Part shown: in pieces, positions 11,640 to 24,600 of the stretch | Layout: every line of letters begins with the position of its first letter | How positions within the stretch are numbered: position 1 is the stretch's first letter | Assembly: GCA_026419785.1 (NCBI GenBank) | Contig: JAODTK010005892.1 | Span: 62,001 to 126,000, forward strand | Source: Sclerodactyla briareus | Taxonomy: Eukaryota; Echinodermata; Holothuroidea; Dendrochirotida; Sclerodactylidae | Reading direction: 5' to 3' | Length of the DNA stretch: 64,000 nt | Notes under the pieces: generated by a model | The model's input: only the letters and a program-made list of their open reading frames with translations | What the model was told of the DNA's origin: nothing | Database searches by the model: none | Translations under genes and position numbers: made by a program

Positions 11640-11942
11640 AATCGAAAAGAAGATTCGAGTCTACTGAAGGGACTGGACTCGGACTCGAGTGCCTCCCAAA
11701 AACTCGAGTCAGAACAACAGACTCGAGTCTCTTTATTAGACTCGAGTCATGCATGGCTCAAGTCCAAGTCATGTCAAGTCAAGTCAATTTCAGTGATGAC
11801 ATTCTAGTCAAGTATTGAGCAGCGATTTAAGTCAAGTCAAGTCATTTGGTTGTTGTTTCAAGTCAAGTCAAGTCTGATACGCGACTCGAGTCGACTCGAA
11901 GTCCGAGTCGGTGAATTGACTTGTTACAACACAGGTTGTATA
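11640..11942 (-). repeat. (CAAGTC)n / (GACTCGAGTC)n element, unit 1
   Basis: Built from actcgagtc and caagtcaagtc words. It ends at the right with gtcggtgaattgacttgtta and caacac, the reversed end word of the 10044 copy. Short open frames across it are products of the repeat. Confidence 0.75.
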
Positions 11943-12139
11943 CACACAAGGGAAGTCATCAGGGGTTCTCAATGAGGGTTTCAGATGGGCCCAATAAAAT
12001 ATGTGAAATAATTAGTGGCCACTGGCTGATGCGCAACACATTGATTGCCGCGCTCGAATTTTTATACCTCGACGGAGTCAGAAGAATCTATGCAGTCACG
12101 ACAGTGTGTGTGTAGGTATGTATGTATTGCGTATGTGAC

Positions 12140-12690
12140 GCCCAGCTTGTAAACACGATAACTCGATACCACTGGATGGATGAAGATCATACTTGGTTGG
12201 GTGTTTCCCATAGTGAGTATACACATAAAACCCCATTGTTTTGGGGTCAGGTTGGAGCGTCATCTGAGGCACCAGAGGTCAGTCTGAAAACTTTGTAAAC
12301 ACGATATAAGTCGAGAAATAGTTGGTCCGATCAAGTTGAAAATTTTGTGTATAGCCTTTTAGGGGGTTACAGGAACCCTGTTGTTTTGGTAAAGGTCGGG
12401 GTGGTGAAATGTTGTAAAAAATAGAACAAAATTTGTGAAAAGTCAAGATTTTTGCCAATTTTGGCTTGTAAACACGATAAATCGACCCACCTGGATGGAG
12501 AAGCTCATACTTGCGGTATGTATGTTACCCGGTGCCATGATGAGTACATGAACCTCTATTGTTCAGGTCAGGTCAGAGTCATCTGAGTCACCAGAGGTCA
12601 AAGTCTGGAAACCTTGAAAACTATTGGTAGCTTTCTTATCAAGGTATAGGAACCTCTGGTGGTTGGCAAAAATGGAAAATTGGTCAGACG
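12140..12690 (+). repeat. ~318 bp tandem module pair, unit 1
   Basis: The word 'gcttgtaaacacgata' followed by a 'ctggatgga...catacttg' segment occurs near 12152 and again near 12466. Each is followed by a 'tattgtt...ggtca...gtcatctgag' segment and 'caccagaggtca'. It matches 24057-24600 in unit 2. It is non-coding. Confidence 0.7.
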
Positions 12691-12924
12691 TTATGTTGCC
12701 CCTAATGAGCTGGTACAATCTCCCATTGTCCTTGTGTCTGCACTATAGGTGTCAGAAAGAGTGCAAGGAACACTAAGCCTTAACTTTTGGCTTTCTGGTG
12801 GAGTGTTCTCCGTTGCCAAGTGGGGCGCCTCCAAATGGTCATTTTCATTCAAAATAATGAAATGAACCGAAATTTCAATGAAGAAAACTTCAGCCAAAAG
12901 TATGTCGATACGATCATCCTAGGA

Positions 12925-13640
12925 CAGCAAAAGCGGCAAAATGTTGGTTGCCGCGAGGCTTAGGCGAAAAGTTATGGTATTCTCGGATGCACGTGAACCC
13001 AGATTCCGGCATTTATTAATGTGTAAATGGAAAAGAAGCTTGCAAAATTAAAATGAATTTCATCTTAGCATCTTCATCTTAGTATGTGTCAAGCGGTTTT
13101 TTTATACGACCGAATCGAAGCGGACCATTAGTTCCCGCGACAGCTTAGCGACATTGCCAGGAAATTAGGTTGATTCAAATGCGAAAATGGTGATCTCCAG
13201 ATGACTATTTTGATGATTTGATAATTTTTTTGTATAAAATCGAAAGCATTAGTATGAGATTTTCACCCAGCCAAGCTATGTTTCTTGGCAATTTCCAGGC
13301 TATCTAAGGGAAGCGGCAACATTGGTTGTTGCGCAGCGTAACAATTTTGTTAAATTAATCATTATTGAATGTCGGAATGTGATCGGATGGCAAGTTCCAA
13401 TGAAAAATTTACAGGTAACTTTCTAACAAATTAGAATGAAAATGACCCAAGCCTCTACTATGTTCATGCGAATTTGGCCCATAATTGCGAAGCGGCTTGA
13501 TTGGTCTCTACAGATGCACAAATGTAGTGCCAAATAACCATTTTCATCGGAAAGAAATCACAAATGAAAGTGAATTCACCTTAACAGTGACTATGTAACA
13601 GTTTCCAAAATGGGTATTTTAGACGCCACATGGGGGATGA
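12925..13640 (+). repeat. ~185 bp tandem array, four diverged units, unit 1
   Basis: The word aagcggc, usually followed by 'a.cattggtt', recurs near 12931, 13118, 13309 and 13492, a spacing of about 185 bp. Each unit continues with 'gcg(c/a)agcttagcg' and a 'caaatgcgaaaatggtgatc' or 'ccattttcat' segment. The same four-unit array is at 24865-25560. Unit length is close to a nucleosome repeat, as in many satellites. Confidence 0.75.
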
Positions 13641-14949
13641 GGCCACTAATGGCAATTTTTATATTTATGAATTAAAATCAAAACTTCACAAATAAAAGAA
13701 AAACAATCACGTAGCAGCTCATGCGATTTCAGATTTAGTGAATTGGCACGTGGCGCCATGTGATTCGTCAAACAGCGTAGCACGAAATTGTCGAAAAGAA
13801 TATCGTGGGTCGCCATGTTGTTCTAGAGACATATTATTTAGGACTATCAAAAAAAAAAAAAATTCCATAGACGGAAAATATATGGGGGTCACAATATTAA
13901 TTAATTAACAAAAGGATTTGATATTTTATTGACCATTTCTGAATACAATGCACGAAGTTCCAAGCGTTTATGAACGTCTGTTGGAAAATTCCTATTGTTT
14001 TTGTCTGAAAAACCTTACATATTTTTTCCTCACATGGTATTTACGGTGTGCCGGACTGCATCATTTGGTGGGCCGATTTGGGCCCGCGGACCGCCATTGG
14101 GAGCACCCGAGAGGATGTTGTGTATGTTTAATCATATTTCCAGGATAGAACAACAAACAACCTACACTATCAGGGGGATTCCAGGCGTGTAATACGCAAA
14201 TTTTAATGTATTACCTCGCGAGCTTAGGACAGTGGCATATTCGAAGGCAAGGGCATACTTATCTCGATCTATGTTCAAGTTGAGTTGTGTGTGGCGGCAA
14301 TCCGTCAGAAGATTATCAGAGAACAATTGACGATATGAAATATAGTCTACTTTTCGAATTTCAAGAAATCTTTTTAAATTGAAGTATGACAAATTTTCCT
14401 AACACCTCGGACAAAATGTGGTGGGGGCTTGTCCCCAGGGACCCAATGGGCACGACCCACAACGCGGGCCCTGCAGGCAGGGTTATTGAAACGTCAACAG
14501 GAAGGAGAGATGTGTAGTGATTAGTGAATAGTGATTCACCGGCATATTGTAACAACATCAAAACTCGTGAGTCCGCGCCGTCCGAAGTCCGTGTTGTGAT
14601 GCTGTCATAAACGTGCACATCCCGTATTTACCCGTCATCAATTGAAATTTAAATACAATTTACATGGCCAACGAACACTGGGGATTTATTAAAATTAGGA
14701 GCGGGATTGAGTTATTATAGACCTATCATCGTCTCTACCAGCAGTGTTACTTTTCTAGGTTACGTGCCGAGCAGAGGAGGATCGTGCCATTCACGGTCAG
14801 AAAGGAGGCGGACCGGATAATCCCTATTGTAGTGCGAATCTCTCACCAGGTATCGGAATAAGGAATGCCTCTTTGACGGTATACTCAAAGTGGGGGGGTG
14901 CGGTTAATCACACGCAGACGGACAACTTACTACTCCTAACCTACCTCGT
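13641..14949. other. Repeat-like DNA without assigned family
   Basis: Contains a poly-A run near 13848-13861 and a GC-rich palindromic word (gggccgatttgggcccgcgg, near 14074-14093) resembling inner parts of some hAT elements. Several short open frames on both strands look coincidental. The region recurs at about 25570-26870 as part of the tandem duplication. Confidence 0.4.
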
Positions 14950-15695
14950 TTGTCCCCAGTGGTGTGGCGCCGGATTTCCCGACGGGGGGTCGAGTTCCCC
15001 GACGGGGTGGGGAAAGTTACCCGACGAGGCTCACCATACCCATGAGTCAAAACCTGGCATTTTTAAGTTTTCATTTTTGAACATTTTTATTGAAGAAAGA
15101 AAATGAAATACACAGTGTGGAGAGCAATGTTTACTTTCAATAGCTCCCACTCAACTCAGGACGCCCTTATAAACTCGTAGAATAGGGGTAGGTAATACCG
15201 AAACTGCACAGAAATACTTGGGCACTGCGTGTGAAAGCACACCACTCTACACAGAGGCAAAACAGTGATAGACCGCAGAACGAGATCCTCCCAAAAGAAT
15301 GTCACCTTAATCTCTTGCCAGGGACATTCGAGATATCCATAAGCTTGTGTATCCTTCTATATATTCCACGATCGTATAGTCTGTAGGAAGATGATTTAAG
15401 ATGATCTTAAACTCGAGCGAGGGAACTTGGCATGTATGGAAAGGTTATGAGGGCGCGCGAAGGCGCGCCGAAAATTCAGCTTCAATATTAGAATTTTCAC
15501 TATAAAGAATTTTGGAATATAACTGTCGGGGCAAAAAACCCTCGTCGGGGTGGGTACATTTTAGCGTACCCACTTCGGGCTCACGAGATGGGAAAATTCC
15601 CGACGGGGGGGCAGGCTCCCCGACGGTGGAGGGAGCATGCCCCCCCTGCCCCCCCCCCCCCCCCCACCCCCCCCCCCCGTGGCGCCACCCTGTTT
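14950..15695. repeat. GC-rich inverted-end repeat (possible foldback), unit 1
   Basis: The left part reads 'tggcgcc' then 'tttcccgacggggggtcg' and similar cgacgggg words. The right part is the opposite orientation, ending 'gtggcgccacc' at about 15680. Outside both ends lies 'tttgtccc'. A C-rich run (about 15640-15678) sits at the right. Between the GC-rich ends is ordinary AT-rich DNA. It matches 26870-27605. It could be one foldback element or two separate insertions facing each other. Confidence 0.5.
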
Positions 15696-16094
15696 GTCCC
15701 TGCTCCATCCTTGTGTGGAGCGTTCAGCGAGGAAGGCAACAGGTACCATTTTTAAAGGGCAAGTCCAGTCAAAAATTTACTGAAATTGCTATGATTTTGT
15801 ACTGGAAAATCAGCCAATCAAAACTTGTTCCATGGTCAAGCATGTTGGGTTATATAAATTAGAAGTTTTAAAGATTACAATTTTTTAACTGTTAAGTTGA
15901 CAATTTTTTCAGATTGGCAACATTTGATGACTCATATCTACCAATTTAACAAAAACAAAAATCCTTACCATTGGTAGATATGCACATCATAAAATAGTTT
16001 GCCAGTTAGCCAAAATCACCCAAATCGATGATATCTAGAGGAAAGCCATATCTTCCCAACTGAAATGCTATAAACCTGGAACAAAAGGATATTT

Positions 16095-16265
16095 GAATGA
16101 TTTTCTTTCTCGTTAACGTATACACATCAAAGAGTATCAACTCGACTGGGAATGCTTTAAAGTCTTTGGATGACCCGGACCGGCGATATGAGACTCCCGG
16201 TCTCCCGAAGGGATGGCCGACGCTCTACAACTGTGCCAACAATCGGTACTACCGACCACCATGCG
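16095..16265 (-). mobile_element. tRNA-derived SINE, unit 1
   Basis: The minus strand reads TGGCACAGTTGTAGAGCGTC (polymerase III A-box-like), then an anticodon-arm-like CCATCCCTTCGGGAGACCGG, a T-arm-like GGGAGTCTCATATC, then GGTCCGGGTCATCCAAAGAC and TTTAAAG. This order (tRNA-like head, CGGGTCATACCAAAGACTTTAAA tail) is typical of tRNA SINEs widespread in marine invertebrates. It is not a functional tRNA gene, since the T-arm is imperfect and there is no acceptor stem. Confidence 0.8.
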
Positions 16266-17109
16266 CTAAATGTGCTATTATACAATAGCTTCTTATTTCG
16301 CGCTAGAGAATAAAAAACGCAAACACTATGCCAATGCAAGTCGCATTGAAGGAACCGAGATAGTTTCTTAGATGTACGTCATTGATCTGACTAAGAGGAG
16401 TACTGATATGTCTCCCTAGACCACCACAAGAGTGAGACCTCTTTTTTCCTCTATCGAAACGTTTCGTATGGATTTTAGTTTTTAATTTAGTTCCCTTCAC
16501 TCCGACAACTTATAAACCCGACCCCAGACCATAGCGAAAATCCATCTCTATGGGGACTACAAATCGAGTGTCACAAAAGTATGAGCCCCCTAAATTTTTG
16601 CTTAGAACAGTTATCGTGTTACCAGGCCGGCGTCGTAACGAGGCACACACACAGACATACATCGTGATCGCTAGATTCATTTTGTCCATGACAAGTGAAA
16701 AAATTGGATCAAGGAGGGTATGGCAATAGATTAGGGAAAACAAAATCACAGTCGTGAAACATCAGGGTAGAGTAGCTGCGGGCCAAAGATTTTCGGGGAA
16801 AACGTTCTGACATATTTGCAACATATTTACATACTACCTATGTCCAGACATCTCCAGCATGTTGAGGAATTAGCGTAAATTAGGGCAAATTACACTATAA
16901 GAAAATTGGCCACAAATGCAACCATTTGGGACATGGCGTGCAATCAGTCGAGGCAGATTTTCCCCCATTTTGAGTGACATTATGGTGCAGACCCTCTAAT
17001 TAGCGAATGCGGGGCTGTGTGCGAGAAAGAAAATCACACCCTACTTACTCATAGCACGTACATTGAGAAGTGATGAACGAGCCGAGAGCTAACCCCCCCC
17101 CCCCCCACC

Positions 17110-20100
17110 CGCCCGAGAAAGTTTTCTTATCAACGAGTGCTTCGGTGTAGTTTCATGTGTTATATATTTTTTAGTGACCCATCCATTTCCACACCCTTTG
17201 CCTTCTTTGCATTATGAGCATCATTCAAACTAAATATCGAATACATTTTTGGTCTTAGACCGATTATACTCAATAAGTGGAGTACCTTCACAGCTCTCTT
17301 TCATTTTCCCTACAACCCTTTGTATAATTTTGCTGAACAGTGAATGTGTTGTGGTAGCTAGGTCATACATATTACTATCTTTTGCCCTATCAGAGTCATA
17401 ATCTTTCGTTTAATTTCTAAAAGGAGACTATCTGTATCTGTATAGAATAAATTAACATTGTCATTGTATTTTGTGTCCAATTGTGGTGGTAAAAATCATA
17501 CATTAAACACTTGCGAAGATCCAAAATAGCCTGCCTACAGTATTGGTTATCCAATTTATTTTGTTTGATGCATGTGAACAGCACCTAGATCCATCCGTAA
17601 ATATTTTATGACTAACATAAGTTGGTTTTGCTAGTAGGTTGCGCATTTTAGATTATTTCGTGGGATTTAACCAACTCCACATCAGTCTTTTTTCTAACAT
17701 TTTTCCAAGTTTTCCAAAACAAAAAAAAAACAGCATTGTTATGAGTTTTTGCACAGTCTTTCCGAAGGCACTCTTAGCTCTTTGCGTAAGTTTGTATTAA
17801 ATCTATGTATGACTTCACCAAGGAGATGGTGGTGAAATTCCAGTATCATATGGAGTTTTGCAACTTTGAGCCCACGGCTTAGGTTAATTTGCATTTCTAT
17901 AATGCAGTACGATTTTTATTTGTTCATTAGATTTGGAGTTAATTTTTTTCAATATTTGGAGCAGGTGATTTACCCAAACAATTGAAGTGATAATTCTGGA
18001 GAACACTCCTTTCTTGAGGAATCAAGTTTTGGAAGCCAAAAGGATAGGATAACATTAGTGATGTATGCAATCTTTGGGATACTCCAACTCAACTTCTAAT
18101 TATATACCCAAATCAGAATCTGGTTTCGGGTTTAATATTTTATTCCATTTGGTTCGGGCACAGCAGTCCATTTGAAATTGATGACTGGTAAGTATCGACC
18201 TATAGCCAACCATAAAGATTCTTCGCATTAGATATTGAAATAAACCTGGTTAGGTTCATTAGGATTATATTCGGGTATGTATTTATTATAGCTCTATGGC
18301 AGACCTCTTTACAACCATTGAAATAACGCCTCTAATACCTTTCTCTACAAAAAAGTGTTGGTCGATTCAGTGAGTAACTTGATTCTATTTCAAGAACGGT
18401 TGAAGTAGAGATCCCAACTAAAACCGGGAAGAGTATAGTAATAGCAGGATATAAGCTGTGAGTTTCTAAGATTTATTTCTGAAATTCTCAAAAACATCCG
18501 CCATAAACAAACACATCAGTTTTCAGGTATAGATCGTGTATTCACCCAAGTTTTTACATTCAACGTATTCCAAAACTTCGAGCATGTTCATAATCATTCA
18601 TCAGTGATGGTTGTAACATTCAACGAACTGTACAAATGCTTTTAGGTGGAAGGCATTTTTCCTCAAATCTTTCCAATATTCATGTTGTACTCATATGGAT
18701 ATACGCCCCTTTGAGTTACCAATGTTAAATTTATTTTTGAGGCCATCTTCCTAGTTATTCTGAAGGTCAATTCTTTATCGGTATTTTCAACCCAAATGTC
18801 TTAATGACGAAGGAGAGTGAATTGAAGGGAGTTCTATCAACATTTTTATTGCCCTATTGTTGAAAGACAAATAGTGTTCCTATTGTGGAATACAACCAAT
18901 TTCCCACTGAAGTACTAACAGCTGCATGATAATATGAGAGTCATAGCCTCTAAGATTGTGAAAAATGATGAAAAATGACAGTTATATCCGGTTTATTTTT
19001 TAATTGTAGATTACGTAATCGTTTGAGACTCGCAACTCATATTCTCCCGTGATGTGACAATGCCGTCTTTTTACAACACATTCCCACATTTGAAATTTCT
19101 TTTCACTGATATGACAATGTGTCACTTTCAATGCCCTCACTTATCTCCGATGGCATAACAATAGGTTTCGGGTTTCAATACTCTATTAATTTGCAGTAGA
19201 TTTTCGAGGGATTTTAGAAAATGTTCAGAAGCATTTGGTACTATGTATACCTTTGGCATACCAACTTTTCCATCACATCTGACAATGAGTAACAATAACT
19301 AGAAACTTCTGTTTGTGAGTATTTGCGTATTTGATTTATCGGGCTATCAGCACACACCGAAATCTCGGTTAGATAACATTCAAAATCAGCATAAAGACAT
19401 ATGGGCACTTCATCCGCAAGCTGATTTTAAATTTAATTATGTTTCCACACACCCATTTTTTTTCTTCAGAGTCTTTAAGTTTTCACCTTTCCGCGCCCAA
19501 TTTTTCTCAGGCATTACAATGTTTGATGCTCTGTGTTCAATTCCATTACAGTCTTCCTTTTGCCCCTCAAGAAGATCATCCTTACTAAAAAATGTTAGGC
19601 CCCCATTTCGACCAGGATACCCACATTGCTCTTGCGTTTGCTTTGAGTGTTTCAAAACGACTGAGACTTTTTATCCATGTGTAATGATATTTATTATCTG
19701 GCTCAAGAGCATTACATCAATCTCTTTTGTACTCGGATGATTCGAAAAATGATATGGCACAACGCCGACACCACCTTCCCACCAATATACATTAATAGAT
19801 AAATCGTTTTGTCTTTCTACTTTTGGTATTTGTGAATGAAATAGGAGTTGGAGCATTATATATCAAAATTTTAAACCATATCTATTGGATAACTGCTGGG
19901 TTTCTCTGAGTTTTTACATTTGACTGGAAATAGAGCACGTCTTAAGGCCCACCTTAAAAAGTCCTCATCGTTATTGTTCAACATTAATAATGCTTTGTTT
20001 TATTTTTGTTCAATTTGTAGGTGAATAATGTAAGACCACCTTAAATGGGTTGATATTTACCAATGTTCAGAGTCAAATTTAGGACTCTTTCGGAACTATA

Positions 20101-20440
20101 ACCCGACCCGAACCTTGATTTTGGCCATTTTTCAATTCATTTCGGTATTTCAGATTCTGCTGTGTGTAATTTAGCATCCAATTCACCCTGGCTTAAAATC
20201 ACTGAGCATCGTTTGGAACGCTTCAAATTCTCAGGTAAATCATACATTTGAACTGTCATGTGTAGTATTCTTGCATAGCTCGATCGATGTTCGAAAAAGT
20301 TTGCTTTGAGGACCTCTCTTTGCAAGTTTCATTAATAAATCCAGATGGTGCGTCTTTCTTCGGTCCATTTTTGTCCTCTCTGCTGAGTTGTACTAAAGCT
20401 AAATCGTTGGCTTTTTTCTTTCTTCCTGAGCCTCTGCACC
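17110..20440 (-). pseudogene. Protein-primed DNA polymerase B (Polinton-type), broken, unit 1
   Basis: The C-terminal part is recognisable on the minus strand near 17281-17330 as VGKMKESCEGTPLIEY, followed by residues matching the usual '...RPKMYS...AKKAKGV...HE' tail. The N-terminal part lies near 19.4-20.4 kb and includes a segment (near 19590-19440) that fits the zinc-finger-like and PEK part preceding the exonuclease domain. The length of about 3.3 kb matches the usual 1,100-1,200 residues of this family. In living relatives the enzyme copies the element's DNA from a protein primer. It is broken many times. The equivalent region in unit 2 shows further family motifs. Confidence 0.8.
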
Positions 20441-21780
20441 ATCTTTGAGATTAGAAAATAAAAATTTGTAACCACTGAAAGCTAGGCATTATCATCGCAA
20501 CACTACCAGCATAGCTATTTTGCCATTTTAAATTATTCCTTTGTTAGATTCAAGTGGTTGGCTTTAAATTTTATCTGGTAGTATACCCAGATTCACCAAC
20601 CATCCTTGTGTTGCTAGTGCACTGTAACAGTAGCAGTCAATTTGAAACATCGTGACGTCCAGTGTACCATAGATCGAGCGGCGGGTTTAATTTTTAGCAT
20701 TTTACCGCAAAGCATTCTTATACAATTACTTTATGCCCCCAACCATGCTCCGTGATTACAGTGTTTTACGAATATCAGTACTGATCGACATTTGTTTATT
20801 CTTTTTTTTAAATTGATTTTCGAAATGAAAGGGGTCAACTGCCTTAAGACACTACAATTTGAATTGAGGGTTCACTTTAGGAGTTTTATAACTTTTGATA
20901 TACAATCAACCGCCCACAAACAACGGCAAATGCAGTTAACCCATGTAAGGCAACTGACAACGTTTCACAAACCCGTCATCTGTAGGATTGTTGTGGTTCG
21001 TTCAGTATTTTTTCCCTTTTGTTTTCTATTGTACTCTCAAGTTTAATTTCCCCGCCGCAACTCTTCCTGGGTTTTTTCTTTTTTGTCACCTTAAGTACTT
21101 GTTGTTTCCCTTGTTGAGGTTCCTCCTCCTCCACTTGGTTCACTTGTGGTTCACTTGGTTAACTTGTGATTCCACTTGGTTGCATTTATTATTGGTATCC
21201 ACGATTAGTTTTTAAATGAACTGTCTTGCAGTTATAAGTACCATCGTACAATCAGAAGTGAGCTAAGCTTTACTCCCAAATTTATAATAACGCTCACAAC
21301 AAAAAAATGTGATAAAGCATTTGAGACTATTGGAGAAATCTTCTAATTCTTTAGATAAAGCTTTCAACATCATCAAAAATTTCTGCATTAATTCCTGTCT
21401 AATCCATAACCAAGAGCATTAACAAAATTGTTATTGTAGTCGAACCTAATGACTTGAGTCACTCATGACCAATTCGCTTCGTATCTGAATGTACTTTTTT
21501 AGGTTTCTTCTAATTCAATGACGTTTCGAGACTTTCAAGGGTATAATGTTTCCAAAATATTTACGGAATCGCCACCACTAATGACAGGTCTAATCTGCTT
21601 ATCACACAGGCCTTTGTCTTCTACATCTTCGTGTATAATTGGTGGCTAACTCATCCCTGGTTTCACTTAATAGAGGGATACATTTAAATAGAATAACATT
21701 GATAATGTTTCTGTATTTAACAATAATATACTCCTGAAATTAAAAGTATTCTCAAGCTGATAATTGTGTTAAACAGAGTA

Positions 21781-21925
21781 CTTATTACAATAACTTGTAA
21801 GTTCTTAACAATAACTTGTAACTTCCTTATTACATAACTTGTTAGTTCTTACAATACTTGATAAGTTCTTAACAAGTAACTTGTTAACTTCTTATTAACA
21901 ATAACTTGTAACTTCTTATTACTAC
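21781..21925. repeat. AACTTGTAAGTTCTTA minisatellite, unit 1
   Basis: About six tandem copies of a ~25 bp word containing taacttgtaagttctta or close variants. It lies within the Polinton-type block and is mirrored at 33648-33779. Confidence 0.8.
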
Positions 21926-23569
21926 TTCTGATTTCTATGCTAACGATGCTAGAAGATTATGGGATTAACCCTCAATGTTAAAATTATGTATAATTTTAAA
22001 ATTTTGAGGATGGTGGTTCTTGAAGTACTTAACAGATAAAGGATATGAATCAGTACACTCAGAAGTAAAAGCAAGTTCTATAGTATTCGTAGATTCATGT
22101 GAATACTTATACGGAATAAATGGGGTTTGTTGAACTACTCAAGATCCTCCAAAAAGTTAACACCAAGCAGACAAGTTATGGAAAATTTAATCAATCCTCC
22201 TCTGAATACTGAATATATTAGATGGAGAACTGTCAATAAGTTGCTAATGATATTGAGTCAATCAATACAAGGTGAGATCCAAAGCTATTCGATAATGTTT
22301 AAGCCCAGCCAGAGGAGGTGGTTGACAGTTGATACCCCAACAGAACTTAGTATGAGAGAACTACTAGCTCTCGATGAAGCTCAAAAAATCTCGTGCTGAG
22401 CTTGTCAATAACTTGGAAAAACTGAACGAAATTAGACGATGTTATCTTATCAGAACAAAATAATCTAGCGCAGCACAGAGGAGAGGAAAGGAAGAAGCCT
22501 GAAAACGAAATCAAAGCACGAATAAAGCTGGGAAATAGAAAGAAAGGTGGTTAGTTTGGAAGTGAAGTGATAAATGATAGCGATTGCGTTGGGGCAGCCA
22601 GATTAACAGAATAAAAGAAACTATCAAATCAAAATTTTAAATGAAAGATACGACACTATCGGAAACGTAGATTACTTAGAGAACACGTGTAACCGTGGTT
22701 GCGTTAGTATATTAACAGCTATAGCATTAGCTATTAGATATTTGTTACAAGCATCCTTGCAGGTGTAAAAGTGTTGGTTGCCACCCAACAAGTCACACCC
22801 GAGTGGTGATATTAAACAAACAGATTAAAGATATTCTAAAAAAGCATTGCAAATGTATTTGGAAAGTTAGGTTAGGTTTCTAAATGTGATGCAGCCGGCA
22901 TCATCGGAGGTGTTTTATCTTGGCATAAATGCATTGATGGTGCTGTTGGATGGCTGGCAGAAATGTGTGGGCCATTTGTTACTCGTGTTGTAGCTTTGGT
23001 AGTTATTAACTTGAATAAACATCTGAAGTTAGATTATTTGAGTATTTCATGAAGCATATATGAGATACTTGCAATACAGTCACCCCAACGATGATGGCAA
23101 GGTGGTCCTTTTCTGTTCACTTGCAGATTCGGAAATTTGTGGATCTGGTGTTACTGTTGTAGTTGTTGATTCAACTGATTTATTGGATCATCAAAATGTT
23201 AGTTGAGTGGCAATTGGTTCATCGATATCTTATCATTCAAATCCGAGTGAATAAAACGAAATGAGTTGAGAAATAAATAAAACCAAACACTGACAACATT
23301 AGTCCGGAGCCGGCGGCGTTGTGTTTGTGTACGTTCGTCCCTTGATTGAACGCACGTACGAAGTTCATGCCAATGTAAGCAGACATGCAGATGCGCATAC
23401 TCAAACACTGTTTGTTGTTTCCATGCCAGTGTGCTGATACCAATATCGCGCGTCGTAAACAGCCACAAAGAGCCCGTGTACATACCGATGGACGGATGGT
23501 GTACCGATATGGGACAAGCTATAGGCTTTTCGGGCATAATTATAATACCAGTTGCACGAATCGAAAAGA

Positions 23570-23855
23570 GATTGAGTCTACTGAAGGGACGGGACGGGGA
23601 CTCGAGTGCCTCCCAAAAACGCGAGTCAGAACCAACAGAATCGAGTCTCTTCATTAGGACTCGATCATGCATGTCAAGTCATGTCAAGTCAAGTCAATTT
23701 CAGTGAGACTGAGTCAAGTCAAGGCATTTTGAGCAGCGATTAAAGGTCAAGTCAAGTCCATTTGGTTTTGTTTCCAAGTCAAGTCAAGTTCTGATACGCG
23801 ACTCGAGTCGACCGGGTCCGAGTCGGTGACTTGACTTGTTACAACATGGTGGTAT
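23570..23855 (-). repeat. (CAAGTC)n / (GACTCGAGTC)n element, unit 2
   Basis: Counterpart of 11640-11942. It ends at the right with ggtgacttgacttgttacaa plus 'catgg'. Confidence 0.75.
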
Positions 23856-24056
23856 ACATACAAGGAATTCAGCAGGGGTTATCAATGATGGGTTTCAGGG
23901 GCCGAAAAATATGGGAAATAATTAGTGTTGACAAGGCTTGGACCTGCGCAACACCATGATTGCCGCGCTCGAATTTTGATTCCTGCGGAGTCAGAAGAAA
24001 TCTATGCCCCCCCAGTCACGACAGTGTGTGTGTAGGTGTATGTATGTGCCGTATTT

Positions 24057-24600
24057 GTGCGCCAGCTTGTAAAACACGATAATCGACCACATGGATGGAT
24101 GAAGTCATACTGTGGTATGTGTGTTTCCCATAGGGAGTACATGAAAACCCCTGTTTTGGGGTCAGTTTGGAGGTCATATGATTGGTCACCAGAGGTCCGT
24201 CTAAACTTTGTAGACACGAATAAGTCGAGAATAGTTGGGCCGATCACGTTGAAATTTTGTGTATAGCTTTCTTATGGGGGTACAGGAACCTGTTGTTGTT
24301 GGGTAAGGTCGGGGGGTGTAAATTTTGGGAAAAAAAATAGAAAAATTTGTGAAAGATCAAGATTTGTGCCATTTTGGCTTGTAAACACGATAAATTCGAC
24401 CCCACTGGATGGATTGAAGCTAATACTTGGTATGTATGTACCCGGTTTTTGGGGGCCCAATGATGGTACATGAACTCTATTGTTTCAGGGTCAGGTCAGA
24501 GGGATTGAGGTCACCCGAGGTCCAAAGTCGGGAAACATTGAACAAACGATGTGTAGCTTTTCTACAAGAGGATAGGGAACCCTATTGGCTGGTTGGCAAC
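24057..24600 (+). repeat. ~318 bp tandem module pair, unit 2
   Basis: Counterpart of 12140-12690, with 'gcttgtaaaacacgata' near 24065 and 'gcttgtaaacacgata' near 24377. Confidence 0.7.

Larger units (their letters stand above)
11321..23240. repeat. ~11.9 kb direct tandem duplication, unit 1
   Basis: The whole unit recurs at 23241-35128 in the same orientation and order. Unit 1 opens with 'catccgagtgaataaa' and ends with 'tcattcaaat'. Unit 2 opens with 'aatccgagtgaataaa' and ends with 'tcatcaaat'. A similar ATTGGTT...CATCGATA word lies just left of unit 1 (about 11287-11305) and at the end of unit 1 (about 23210-23228), so the breakpoints may share short homology. The copies are collinear throughout, and differences are mostly small insertions and deletions. 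Contents are listed separately. Confidence 0.9.
17110..23240. mobile_element. Polinton/Maverick-type element, copy in unit 1 (partial, broken)
   Basis: An AT-rich block that starts with a protein-primed DNA polymerase B region on the minus strand. It continues on the plus side with a region that includes short hydrophobic frames. The right part is absent because the tandem-duplication boundary cuts it at about 23240; the other copy runs on to ~38.1 kb. No terminal inverted repeats or integrase were recognised, so Polinton versus adintovirus-like is open. It is a fossil with many interrupted frames (dozens), part of which may be sequencing noise. Age cannot be estimated reliably from such sequence. 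Confidence 0.75.

Noticed and set aside
15800-15865. CCAAT plus TATATAAAT promoter-like pair
   Set aside because: The tandem copy near 27740-27785 does not keep the TATA word and no exon follows. Such words are expected by chance in AT-rich DNA.
16157-16265. tRNA gene
   Set aside because: The A-box and anticodon-arm-like part is good, but the T-arm is imperfect, there is no acceptor stem, and a SINE-type tail follows. It is a tRNA-derived SINE.
21781-21925. CRISPR-like direct repeats
   Set aside because: Units of ~25 bp are contiguous without unique spacers of constant length, and the genome is animal. It is a minisatellite.
22127-22399. Plus frame of 90 codons considered as a separate host gene
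   Set aside because: It lies within the Polinton-type block, shows no recognisable domain, and the matching stretch in the second unit does not support a stand-alone gene.
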